Assembly (NCBI RefSeq): GCF_000972845.2
Contig: NC_040018.1
Span: 15,163,157 to 15,227,156 of the forward strand
Length of the DNA: 64,000 nucleotides
Direction: 5' to 3'
Source of the DNA: Larimichthys crocea
Lineage: Eukaryota; Chordata; Actinopteri; Sciaenidae
The notes beneath the pieces were generated by a model. That model searched no databases. It saw only the letters and a list, made by a program, of their open reading frames with translations, and was not told the DNA's origin. Every line of letters starts with the position of its first letter. Positions within the stretch are counted from its first letter, which is position 1. Below, in pieces: positions 11,801 to 23,335 of this stretch. The translations under genes were made by a program, and so were the position numbers.

Positions 11801-13704
11801 TATCTACATACTGTATGTATACCCACACCCACATACTCAGAAATCACTGCAGCATACACAAACACAAACATAGATTATTCTGTATGTCTTCTACAGCTTT
11901 AGTTTTTTTGGCTCTGTGATTTATTTTTTTTTATCTTTTATTTTTAGCCTTGCTTTGTATTTCTGTATCAAACAGAGACCAGCCAAAATCCAGCACCAGA
12001 TCAGACTGGATTATAAGTGTTTTTACTGTGACAAAGCAAAACATGTACTGTATTATTCATTTATTCACATCCTGTCCTGCAAGGGTGCTAAATGAGCAAT
12101 TAATTTAAAAGCTCTTTGGACTTTTAATCACAGTAAACACCTGTAACACCATGTGATTTGAAAGGCAGATTATGTTAATCTTTTGTTTAGACAGTCCGGA
12201 GCCATTTACAGTGAGCTCCTCTCCTGTCCTCTCTTGTCCTCTCCTGTCCTTTCTTGTCTTGTGCCCTTTGTCCTCCTCCATACTGTAATGTTAATCATGT
12301 TAATGCAACATGGCTGTTTCACTGACATGTTTTGAGTGTTGCAGAGCTTCTGTTCACTCTTTTGAACCTCTTCAGTTGTTGTGAGATCAAAGCACTGCCA
12401 CGGCGTTTAAAAAACCCTGTCTCTTCTAACATTAATTGTGTCAAAAATATATTTTTCACACACTGACTTACAACGATGCTGTCAGTTTTCCATCACTGGT
12501 CGCTGGTAATGATGCTAAAAACACAGGATGATTCATGAGACTCGCTCATTATTTCCAACTGTGGCATTCTTTGGCTGCCCAGTTAATCAAACCAGTAACC
12601 ACACCACACCCCTCCCTGCCGTGACTGATCCTGCTGTATCAGTCAGGAATGTCCACACCCTGACAGCTGTAGGGGGATCTGACTCATTGCTCTCTCTGTC
12701 GCCGTCCCCGTTGTCTCTTTAACAAACGCTCCACTCATTCTACCCCCCTGTCACTGTCCTCTCCTCTTTATCCACTCTTGTTTGAGAGCTTTGGCGAGGC
12801 GCCATTTGAGTGTTAGTTTACCACTGATGAGTGCAACTCTGAGGGGACAAGAGGGATGCATTCTGATGGACAAATGGACCAGAGAAGAAGAAGAAAAAAA
12901 AAACGTTGCTCCTATGGGACAATCTTTATTGAGTCTCCTATTCCCTGATGTGTGTCTGTTGTCTGATATGTCCTCCCTGTTACGCTCCAGCTCTGGTCCT
13001 GGCTCCTGTTCAATGCCTTATTGATGCAGCAGCACTCAGTTCCCAGCTCCTCTCTATCAATGCGCTGCTCTTCTGCTCCTCTTTCTGATGGTGTGGCTGC
13101 AATCAAACTTAAAGGGCTGTCATCCAGTCAGGGCTACTTCAACTAAAGTGAGGAAGGATGAGTGCAGTCTGACACATAACCCTTATGTACCTCTATTTCT
13201 CAGACTGAATAAATTGCTGTGTGCCCATAATGTAACCTTGATGCATGTAGGATATAAATTTATGAGCTCATTGAGTTACCATTGCTCCAGTAGCTCTGAT
13301 GCTCTGGGCCTGTAGCTGTGTATCATTATCCTGCAGGACATACAGTTCATCCAAATGATGCAGACCAGTGGGGCAAGCCATAATGGATGTCAAGGAGCAG
13401 ATTACATGGTGATGTGTTATTGATCAGCTACTATTCTACACACACCATTGATTAAAGCAGCGTAGTGTGTGATCGCCTCATGTTAAAGTTGGAAATAATA
13501 AAGATGCTCTTTGTCAAATGTTAATTGTCCCTCAGGACGAGTAGTAAAAGCTGACATATGCACGTGTCTGTGGTTATGGGATGGGTATGGATGCACTCAT
13601 TTTATACTGTGACATTGGTATATATCATAATAATAGAATAGAGAAATATTTTTTACCAGATGGGGAATCCAAATAATGAAAATTATTTTTTAAATTAGAG
13701 TTAG
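8825..13704. other. 4.9 kb non-coding stretch, no gene seen
   Basis: No coding frame with family resemblance or splice support. At 11340-11460 there is an AT/GC-balanced segment with the homeodomain-type core 'gctaattagcac'. It is a weak candidate for conserved non-coding DNA, but conservation cannot be judged here. A pyrimidine-rich run of 'ctcctgtcctct' units sits at 12217-12262. Confidence 0.45.
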
Positions 13705-13940
13705 CATGTTCTCCCCAAGTCTGCGTGGGTTCTCTTCAGGTACTCCGACTTCCTCCACAGTCTGAAGATATGCACTTAATAGGTTAATTGATGACTCTAA
13801 ATTGGCTGTAGGAATGTAAGTGTAAATGGTTGTTGGTCTCTATGTGCCGTGCATTTCGCCCAAAGTCAGCTAGGATAGGCTCCAGCCCCACTGTGACTCT
13901 GATGAGGATACAGCGGTTATAGATAATGGAAGGATGGATT
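13705..13940 (+). repeat. teleost 'catgttctcccc' interspersed repeat
   Basis: It runs from 'catgttctccccaagtctgc' through 'ttaattgatgactctaaatt' and 'gctaggataggctccagccc' to 'gatggatt'. This is the 3' two-thirds of a very abundant fish repeat that normally starts with a tRNA-like 'ggcacggtggtgcagtggtt' head. A fragment of that head is at 30823-30866. Other copies lie at 6384-6541 and 22461-22553. Confidence 0.75.
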
Positions 13941-14134
13941 GCCATTAAGAAAACTATAGCTCATTGATTTGTAATATCACTTCCAATGAAACTAGAAATA
14001 TTAAAAATATGAAAGTAGAAGTCTTTTACAGCTGACACATATGGTTGAATGCATGTCTTTGTGTGTGTGTGTATATAACACAACAACTAGAGAGGATTGG
14101 TGTATGTAACTAACAACTAATTGATATCCATTTT

Positions 14135-14366
14135 AAATAACAAACAGTTGGGGCGGCGTTTAGCTCAGTTGGTAGAGCAGCCGCAACATGTGCGAAGGCT
14201 CAGTCATTGCTGCGGAAGCCCAGAGCTCGAATCCGACTTTTTTCCTGCATGTCATTCCCCGTCTCTCTCTCCCCGCATTCCTGTCACTCTTCAGCTGTCT
14301 CTATCAAAAAATAAAAGCTTGAAAAGGCCAAAATAATTATCTTAAAAAAAGAAATAACAAACCGTT
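14135..14366 (+). mobile_element. tRNA-derived SINE copy 1 with target-site duplication
   Basis: The element spans 14150-14351. Its head carries a pol III A-box-like 'tagctcagttggtagagc' and a B-box-like 'agctcgaatcc'. The body continues 'cctgcatgtcattccccgtc...cactcttcagctgtct' and ends in an A-rich tail. The flanks 14135-14149 (aaataacaaacagtt) and 14352-14366 (aaataacaaaccgtt) match at 14 of 15 positions, so they look like the duplicated insertion site. The cloverleaf is degenerate, so this is a SINE and not a working tRNA gene. Confidence 0.85.
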
Positions 14367-15596
14367 TAGCTGTCGTAATTATTGAACGCAGGTCAGTGTA
14401 TTTAAAGCATCACTCGTGCATTTTGCAGAATACTTTGTGAATGTGAGTAAAATGGAGAGAATAACAGCGACAGTGATTAAATGAAAGGGGAAGAGGGAGT
14501 AGATTAGCTCAGCCTGTCCTTAGAGAGCGTCTGAGAGAGAGAACGAGCTGCCAGCACTCCCTTCATCTTCCCCTCCTCCACTATCAAAGCTCCTTTGCTC
14601 TCATCTTGATCATACTCACCCTCAACATCCCACGGCCTCTCTTTCTTCTCCATCTCGCTGTCTCTCCTCTAATTGTCATGAAAACAAATGTTTTCCTTGT
14701 TTTTTTTTTTCGGATGGCAAGAAGAAAAATCCCACTGCACCGTTTTTACACACAGAAATCCATTTTTTTCTTGACATGCTGTTGTCTTTTTGTGTAGGTG
14801 TTGGTTGTATTTCAATGTGTTCTGTCTTGATTATTCTGCCTTGCTGTGTTTTTCTCATATTTTACTAGGACTGTGGATAGGCGGTCATGGTGACACTTCT
14901 TTTGTAGCTGAGTTTTTAGGTTTAAGTGAAGATTCTGCCAGGCCATGGAAAATGTTTGTTGTGATTCAACAAGTCTTTCAAATTAAATGGCTAAATACGT
15001 TTTTTGTCCATGTCCCCAAGACGACACATAAAGGTATTTTCTGATCTGATGCCACTTCCAACAGGAGGACGAACACCAGTGCAGCTGTTACAAAGCACTG
15101 TTTTATGATCTGACTATACAATGGTTAAGGTAGTACTATGGTTTAAAATTAAGTTGGGGGAATCATCATTGTCATGGTTTAAAGAAACCAACATTGAAAG
15201 TCAGGAAATAATCGGAAGCTTCCAATGTTTCTGCCTGAGGTTTCCTCTTTTGCTCCGGACAGTGAGGAATCATTATTCCTTCAGCCACAATGTAATTTTT
15301 GAACTAGTCTGTATCGTATATGAAATCATATAGTGTCACGGCACAGAGTAAGTGTAAGGCACCATCCAAACTTTATGCTCACATTTTGTTATTGCAAAAA
15401 GATTTGCCTTTCAGTATGAACTAATCGTATCATGTTTTCTACTCTCCAGTCTAGCCTCTAGTCTGTTCTAAGGTTTCATCAGCTGGATTTTTATCATATG
15501 CCCAAGCACTCCCCTGACTTACGCAATGTAACACCCTCTTTTGACCTTTTTGTTTCTATCACAAAAGATATGGTGCTGAGACTTTAAGGAGCTTGT
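14367..15596. other. non-coding stretch
   Basis: Between the two SINE copies. Open frames at 14606-14797, 14790-15044 and 15121-15333 show no recognisable domain and I do not accept them as genes. Confidence 0.45.
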
Positions 15597-15803
15597 GGGG
15601 TGTGGTTTAGCTCAGTTGGTAGAGCAACCACCCCACGCATGAAGGCTGAGTCCTTGCCGAGGCAGCCCAGGGTTCAAATCCGACCTGTGGCTCTTTCCTG
15701 CATGTCATTCCCCATCTCTCTCTCTCTCCCCACATATCTGTCACTCTTCAGCTGTCTATCAAAATAAAAGCTTGAAAGGGCCAAAAAAATATCTTAAAAA
15801 AAA
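15597..15803 (+). mobile_element. tRNA-derived SINE copy 2
   Basis: Same family as 14150-14351. It has the A-box-like 'tttagctcagttggtagagc', the B-box-like 'gggttcaaatcc', then 'ctttcctgcatgtcattccc' and 'cactcttcagctgtctatca', with an A-rich 3' tail. No clear target-site duplication was found. The B box is closer to the tRNA consensus than in copy 1. Confidence 0.85.
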
Positions 15804-16351
15804 CAACAAGTACCTTGGTCTGTTATTTAGTCAAGTCCTCCTTTTTTTTCTACCTTCCATCCCATCAGCATATCTCTCAGCTTTACTCCTGCTGCCTTTT
15901 TATCCGTGTTTGCCATATAAAAAAGACTACCAAAGCAACCACATATTACAACAAGAAGTGTGCAATAAAATAAGGTTAAACCATCTTAACAGTTTATTGT
16001 CTACACTTAGAGACCGGGAAGCTTTCTGCACAGTATGCACAAGTCCATTAAATTAAATGATCTTATACAAGAGGTAATGTACTCTTGAAAGTACAGGTTG
16101 TCTTGGTCTCCCTTACCCCTAAATACCACCTGGCATGGCTCTGTGGCGTTGCAGGCGTGATGCTGTTTTGCTCCGTTCTCTACGAAGATTCATATTCCAC
16201 CAGGAATGTTTCAGATGCTGAACATTTTGCCCACTTTGTTAACTTGATCAGATTTTGTCATTTTCAGGTACTGTAGTACTATTTGATAGTAATTATGTGT
16301 GTTTTTTGTTGTTTGTTTGTTTGTTTTTATTTCTAAATCATCTTTGTTAGA
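15804..16351. other. non-coding stretch
   Basis: Nothing recognisable. A (tttg)n run lies at 16306-16326. Confidence 0.4.
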
Positions 16352-16560
16352 AACTGAGCTGCACTGTTTTAAACCAGAGCTGCAGGTCCTTGGTTGAGGC
16401 AAGCATATAGAGAATTGCAGTAATCGCAGCATGAAGACACAAAAGCATGGATTAATTTTTCAGCGCTTTAAAGGAGGGAATATGTCTCATCTCTGTATTA
16501 TTTCTTAACACGAGAAAGCATGACTGAACACAAGTTAATGTGTGAAAACATTGGGACAGG
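16352..16560. repeat. degenerate teleost interspersed repeat
   Basis: Phrases 'aaaccagagctgcaggtcct', 'gagaattgcagtaatcgc' and 'agcatggattaatttttc' resemble a dispersed fish repeat (aaaccagagctgatagtcct...gagaattacaataatccagc...agcatggatcaatttttc). A related piece is at 49020-49140. The family name is unknown to me. Confidence 0.45.
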
Positions 16561-17135
16561 AATTTGAGGACGTAAATCAGCAATGTCCAACTGTTGATAC
16601 ACTATATATATAGACTATATAGACTATTCCTGCAGCTTCTTTGTTTTGTTGCTGTTTATGTTGGAAAACGTGACAAAAATTCATTAGAGCACAGATTTGA
16701 AACTGAACAGTTGCATTACACCTCAAGAACATCAAGAAAAAACACCTTTGTATTATTTGTATTATTATATTGGGAAGTATGTGACACAACTTCACTCACA
16801 GGCTAACTGCTTTTGTTCATATGAGGAATTATGTGAGGTTATGTTGATGAGTTGCAGAAACAATGGCTATATTAAAGAACACAATTAGGAGTGTATTTTC
16901 ACTATTACTGTAATGACACTTCCCTACATTGGAACACCTCCATAAGAAACACTACTAGAAGTCTGTGTCTTTACTCAAAGTGTGCTACAAGAATTCATTT
17001 TGAAATTTCAGTTAAATCAGGTGTTTTGTCTTTTTTTTTTTTTGCGCACAATGCATCTGTATGCTGATGATACTGCTGATGAAACTTTTTTTGTGTTAAT
17101 ACATAAATAGAATAATACTGGTGTCTTGGTCATTG
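16561..17135. other. non-coding stretch
   Basis: AT-rich with short chance frames only. Confidence 0.4.
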
Positions 17136-17558
17136 GTTTAGACCAGGGGTTTTCAAAGTGTGGGATAGTGGGCCTCCCCTAAGAGAACTCAAAGTATATC
17201 GCACCAAGAGGTCACACTTCACTTTTAAAGCCCCCTTGTCTTTATGTAAACAACCAGGACCTTTGTGATTGATTCAAACTAAAGCAGAGACATAGCAGGA
17301 GACATTAGCAGCGTTTCTTCGCGCTGGAATATAAGTTTTGACCACGAAAGAGCAAAAATAAGACATACTGCATCGTTTTTGTGGATTTTTTTTTTAATAC
17401 TCTTTGGGGGTAGCTCGCCGAGTTTTCATCGCATCGTGATGAGACACATATCTTTGTAAGATATATTTTAATTTTTTCCCCCGCCGCGCCTCCCCTGAAG
17501 TCCTCTGGCGCCCCCCAAGGGAGGCGCACCTCACACTCTGAAAAACGCTGTTTTAGAC
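17136..17558. mobile_element. hAT-type miniature inverted-repeat element with 8-bp TSD
   Basis: The element is 17144-17550 (407 bp). Its left end 'caggggttttcaaagtgtg' is imperfectly inverted at the right end, where 'cacactctgaaaaacgctg' closes it. The CAG..CTG termini and TTTTCAAAG-type TIR are typical of hAT (Charlie-like) elements. The 8-bp flanks gtttagac (17136-17143) and ttttagac (17551-17558) agree at 7 of 8, as expected for a hAT target-site duplication. It holds no transposase. The 159-codon minus-strand frame overlapping it is a chance frame. Confidence 0.85.
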
Positions 17559-18296
17559 TATGTGGTGTTCCTAGCACTAGCCCTGTGTCCCAGTTGTGGA
17601 TTTGTGAAAATGTTCTCACCCCTGCATTTAATATGATCTGTAAATCGAGACAAAACACCCCTCTGTAATTGTCAATAATCTTCCGGTATCTGCTTCTGCT
17701 ATTTTTAACTTTAACTTGTTGAGTTAAATCTTTATTCTCAAAAGAGAACAAGAAACAGTCAGAATGAAACAGTCTGTTTTTCACTTAATTCTAAATGCAA
17801 ATGTAAATCTATGACCATCACAATATTTAAAGGAGAGCGAGTGCATGATAGGTGTTAAATTAAGTAACTTGAACAAATTCCTTTTTTATGCTTTACAAAT
17901 ATTTGTACTATGCATGACGAATGATATCAAATTGTTATTCCATTTAATTAATTCCAGGAAATTTTAGTTTATTGCTCACATTGCTTCATGGATTGTGTGA
18001 CTACAATATGTCTGAGTGTGTACACATCTAATTTTATGCAGTCATGAATATGTACATGTATAAAAAGATCCCTTTGTCATTAGCTTCATGCAAATATAGC
18101 TCTTTATTTTGACCATCTGCTATTTTTAGCTGCACTGTTCTCAGTAACTTGTTCATCTAAACTTAGCTCTCTTTCCGAGATTTATTATCCAACGTCAGGT
18201 CTATGTTATACTGTTAGTAATTATTGCACTGTATTGAGACTACATTATTTTCAGCGGCGATGTCAGTGTACTGTAACCATACACATTATTAAGCAT
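17559..18296. other. non-coding stretch
   Basis: AT-rich, no recognisable element. Confidence 0.4.
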
Positions 18297-18712
18297 GGAC
18301 GTTGTTTCCATCGCCATCTTGGCAGTCTTGCTTCTGCTACCTCCTGGTTAATCTAAATATCAGCAAAGACGTGGATCATCAGTGGATCTGAGGTGGACTG
18401 AATGAAGCCTAGTTGCACTATGAAACCACCTGTAACGACACCGCCTGTCAATCAAAGGGGCCACTCTGTTAAATATGGATGAGTCATATGAAAATTCTGA
18501 CTCAGTACAGTTGTCATGAACGGGGAAATTAGCTATAGAGACCAAAACTGTTTTTTCTACCAGGCTGTAAACATGTTTATTTCTGCTGTGAACTTGGACA
18601 TTTCATATAGGAGCTTATGGAGATTTTTGTGGACAGCCTCACTGTTCGAGGAACTGCAGTTTTTGGCATTTCTCATTGGCTTCACTTCACAGCCACAGAG
18701 GTTGCTGCTTGA
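18297..18712. repeat. teleost interspersed repeat
   Basis: Includes 'ccatcttgg', 'cacctgt..cgacaccgcct', 'ctgtcaatcaaaggggccac', 'ttgtcatgaacggggaaatt', 'ccaggctgtaaacatgttta' and 'ggcttcacttcacagccaca.aggttgctgcttg'. I recall this order from a dispersed non-coding repeat common in fish genomes. It is not coding and the class is uncertain. Confidence 0.6.
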
Positions 18713-19195
18713 CAATAACTCACCATAACATAATAGAGTTACGTTTATGGCATTTTCTTTAGATCTGGCAAGAGGTGAAATGCCATTATTTGTACTATAA
18801 TTTGTATGTTTTATTAACGTCAATATTATTTTAACTGTCCGGTCTGATAACTAAACAAAAAACTGTTGACATCATTGTAAACTGACTGTAAAGAAGTGCA
18901 GGACAAAAGACTACAGCAGTGATTATTTATCACCAGAGATGTCACCGTAATCAACAAAACAACAATCTCACATAAAATGTCACTTTGATTCATTGTCAGT
19001 GAGATTTAAATTGCATCTGTCAAGGCTCTAAGCTAACGGAACTACATCTCTAATAATTCATCACACACAGTCTCACACACACACATACACCTTTGAGGTG
19101 CTTTCATAGATTTAGCTGCTGTGAAAATGATTGTTTTCTGCCTTTGGTGGGGTTGTGTGCATGTTAGAGGAAATCTCTGTCTTTGTCTTTACCTA

Positions 19196-19202
<7 letters not shown>
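18713..19202. other. non-coding stretch
   Basis: Nothing recognisable apart from a short CA run at 19075-19086. Confidence 0.4.
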
Positions 19203-19247
<45 letters not shown>

Positions 19248-19424
19248 ACACACCCACAGGCATGCTGAGGCTGAGATGATTTATAGCCGGCCATGTCTAA
19301 TGGATTGCTTTGGCACTTGAGAAATTATGAAAAGAAATTAATTAGCCTTTAGTGACCCTGCTGTCCATCTGAGTCTCTCTCTCTCTCTCTCTCACTCTCA
19401 CACTCATACTCACACTCACACATA

Positions 19425-19455
<31 letters not shown>

Positions 19456-19525
19456 GTATGTATGTATGTATATACACAAAGATACACCACACACACCTAC
19501 ACACCCAGAGATAAACACACACACA
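19203..19525. repeat. compound CA/CT/GTAT microsatellite region
   Basis: (CA)n at 19203-19246, (TC)n at 19374-19392, CA-rich DNA at 19393-19455, (GTAT)n at 19456-19474, then CA-rich DNA to about 19525. A unique spacer of about 120 bp lies between the first run and the rest. Confidence 0.9.
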
Positions 19526-21639
19526 CTGTGACCCAGGCACTTGGCTGCTCAGTTTGGATGTAATTATGTCCTAAATGGGTTGCGCCTACCTGTCACAGAT
19601 TTATCGTCACTAAATCTTATTTGTGTCATATCATTATTGTACCATGGTGACATTTTAAATGACCCGACCACCATTACAAAATGAATAACCAAATATTTAT
19701 TATTCAACATTCAGTGGTTGAACAACAACTAATTCATGTATGTGACCTATACTGTTTACATTTTATAATGAATTCTTAGCATTCATTAAAACCTTTCAAA
19801 TGATAGTCAATGTATCTTTTGGCATTAATTAGCATATAATAGAGGAGAAATGTAAGAATTTATTTAGCATTATTCGCCACAGTTTAGATCATTCTAGTTT
19901 TAACAAACATTAAATTTAATCATAAATAATGACAATACGAAGAATTGTTATACACGAAAGTAATACAGTGCTCCTCATCAAAGAGAGATAAATGAGCAAT
20001 AATAAAAGAAGTAGAAGAAGAAATTAGACAAAAAAATGCAATGATACCAAAAGTCTTGCAAGTAATTTAACAAAACAGAGCGTTACAAACACTGCAATGA
20101 TGAAGGTGAACCAGAGGGAAGGAAACAAACAGAGAACAGCAGCTTAGATCTTTGTCAGTGAGGATTTCAGTGATGGTTGTTGGGTGGGTGGGCTGTTTTC
20201 TCTCTTCTGTCTGAATTTGCTTTGAGAACAGACAGTTCATCTCAGTTGAAGACTTATTGTTTCCCTTGTCCTCTTTCCTTCCTGCCTTTCAGTGTGTTTT
20301 GAATCGGTACAGGATGTATAAGGAGGATTCACTAGAAAATGTTCTCCTTGCTTTTGTGTCAAATTGTTTCAACTGGTTTGACAGAATGACCTAAAACAAC
20401 ATATAGACATAACAGAAGAGGGTCTTTAAAATGGACTGAAAGCATGCTTTCAATTTTTGGCAAGTATCCAGCTCAGACATGAGTACTTGTTCTGAATTAT
20501 TTTGTGCTTTCCTGTCTCCTGAGCTCTGAAAAACAGCTGGTATGAGACAGAGAGAAGTAACTCTGGAGGAGATGTGATTACGGTCCACTCGAAAATAAGT
20601 CTACACTTCCAGACAGGGGTTGGGAGGTTTCTGCTTCTCACAGCTCTTTGATATTTGTCTGCCTATATTTGTACATGTGCGAAATTCTGAAGTAGAAGTC
20701 TTCAGCTTAGTCCCCTGCTGTTTATCCTGACATACAAAAAAAAAAAAACACTCTTCTTTGAGATGGGCTGCATGACTATAACCAGGAGAATCACTGCCTC
20801 CCTGAGCGACAGATAAACAGATGGCGAGGGCTATGTGGGTGTTTTAGTTTCCCAAAATATGTTGATGTGTACTGAAAAATCTCTTTTTTTTCAATATTTT
20901 GTCTGTACATGGGCTGTCACTTGTATAGGAATATGTGGTTATCTGGTAAGTAAAGCTTGTGAATCAATTTGAAAAACGATGGAAAAAAAGTGAGATCAAT
21001 TTAAAGGAAGAGAAAGCATGACAGATAAATGAAAGAATGACAAAGACGGATAGAGGGAGTGAATCGGCGTGAGAGACAGAGACAGAGGGAAGGTGAACAA
21101 TATGGAGGGATTATTAGTGACTATGTGTGGGGATTAGCGAGGAATGACACACCAGAATGTGATCTCACTCTGGCTTAGTGTCACTTTTCTCTCCTCCACT
21201 TCCTCTGGTTTGTGTCCTGCAGGTGCTGTTTTGTTCTGCACACAGCAAGACCATATAAGTTAACTTCTGTCACATCACTCACCTGCCTGTGATTCCACCT
21301 CAGAGACACACCACACACATACCTCACCGAGCTCACACATGGAGGCATTCAGTTGGTGCATGAGACAATTTCTATGGATTTTCCACCTTGGATGCTGCAG
21401 CAGAATAGTTCCAATGTCTTTTTCTGGCTGGCTGGAGATCATGAACACTGCATTCTTTCCAGATGAAGTGATTGTACCATGCAATGTTGTTGACATTCAT
21501 ATTTATACACTGACTCACCATCCAAGCTTAGCGTTTAAATGAAATGTATGAGCGCCAGTAAAAGTGCATCATGTCGTTTTGTCAAATACTTTACTAACCA
21601 CCTCCTCCGTCTCCGTCTCTTTCTCCACCCCTCCTGCAG
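19526..21639. other. non-coding stretch upstream of the first recognised exon
   Basis: No exon was recognised. I looked here in particular for RRM-encoding exons that should precede the exon at 21640 and found none. A purine-rich stretch lies at 20980-21110. Confidence 0.45.
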
Positions 21640-22979
21640 ATCTGAGTTTGACCTGGACTATGACAGCTACCATGAGGACTACTATGACAGGTACTGTCAG
21701 AAAGCTACGCATGGCAGCTCACACACCTTATTGCTTGTCTGTGTGTCACAGGAGGCTAAAGGAAAAGAGGCTGAACTGGATTCTTCATCCTTGCTGTCCC
21801 CGGTAGTCTCCGCTCCTCGTCACTGTCTGCCACACAGCCTGTCAGTCATCGTGTCTTTGCCTACAGTGTTGCCTGTTACTACTCAACAGCCAGGAGCTCA
21901 GTCATTACGTTCACGCAGTTACACAAAGGCACACGCACTCAGAAGATCTTTTCCACGTACAGAATTATTGTGAGGACACTCATTTTGCGGTTTTGTGCAT
22001 TCCAACTCAAACTCACATGACTGCGTGTTTAGCTCAGTCTTAGTTAAAGAATGGGCTTAAGCTGCATCCATGTGAAGTCAAAGATGTTGCCTTGAATTTT
22101 TAGAGGCAACATTTATTAATTATGGCAGCATATAACTCTAAATATCCATCGAAGTGGAAATTGGGTTGCTGGTGTTGAATGATTCATTGATCTAAAAATT
22201 CATTTCACATCGTGGATCTTCTTGAAATATTCAAGTATTGGTATATACAGATATTTTATCGGTATGCTTACCGTACCATGTGTGTCAAATTTTAACTAAT
22301 TTCAAAACAAGCTAGTATTGGACCAAAATGACTTTTAATTCATAATATTTGATTTATAGGTTACACATTTATAGCTGACTGAAACTGATTACTAAGACAT
22401 ACATACATACATACATACATACATACATACATACATACATACATACATACATACATACATTATCTGTAACCACTTATCCTCACTGGAGTCGCAGGGGGCT
22501 AGAGCCTATCCAAGCTGATATTGGGCGAGAGGCAGGGTACACCCTGGTCTGATTACTAAGACTGAAATTAAAAATCACTGCTGAACATGACGGTCTCTTG
22601 TGAAAATCTCACAGGTTACAGGCTGCTGCTGTCCTAATATTTGCATATTCAGACATTACTGTTATATAATGTACCTTTAAAAACACCGGCAGTGACATAG
22701 AGCGTATTATTTGGGACTTATCTTGAACTCTAGGCCCTGTAGTTGGCATGCAGAGTGTGTTTACCTCTTCCATGTATGTTTATGTAGAATACCCTCTCAT
22801 GCAATGTACAGATAAGTGCAGCGGCTAGGTAGACGAGGTTGTTAGATGGAGCTGAGCTCAGAGTGGCTCTGTGTTATTGGACCGCCACTGAAATTGTGCA
22901 GGGACCTTCCTACATCCCCAGGCCTCACTCATAAACACTCCACTCAGCACATCTGAATAAAAGAAGGCAGTCCCATTGT

Positions 22980-23039
<60 letters not shown>

Positions 23040-23256
23040 ACACACCCCTCTCCATTTCCTTTCCCGCACATACCGATGCTCTGTTGCTCTGAGTATTAAC
23101 TGTCATCTTTTCTTTGTATTTCTTTTTTCATTTGGTTTGCCTTGCTCTGCATTTTTCTGTCTTTGCTCTGGGGGGAACACTCACCACTGATTTTCAATTT
23201 GTTTTTAACACAGTGCATGATTATTCCCCTATGCTGTTGGCTAGCACTACTGACAG

Positions 23257-23335
<79 letters not shown>

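Noticed and set aside
14160..14232. tRNA gene
   Set aside because: A- and B-box words are present, but the arms do not pair into a cloverleaf. The sequence is part of a dispersed SINE that recurs at 15597.
17305..17784. 159-codon minus-strand frame
   Set aside because: It straddles the right end of the hAT MITE and has no domain. It is a chance frame.
20095..20145. Possible upstream hnRNP C-like exon (KVNQREGNKQR resembles KVNRGKAGVKR)
   Set aside because: An in-frame TAG follows at once and there is no donor that would join to 21640 in phase. The similarity is short and low-complexity.
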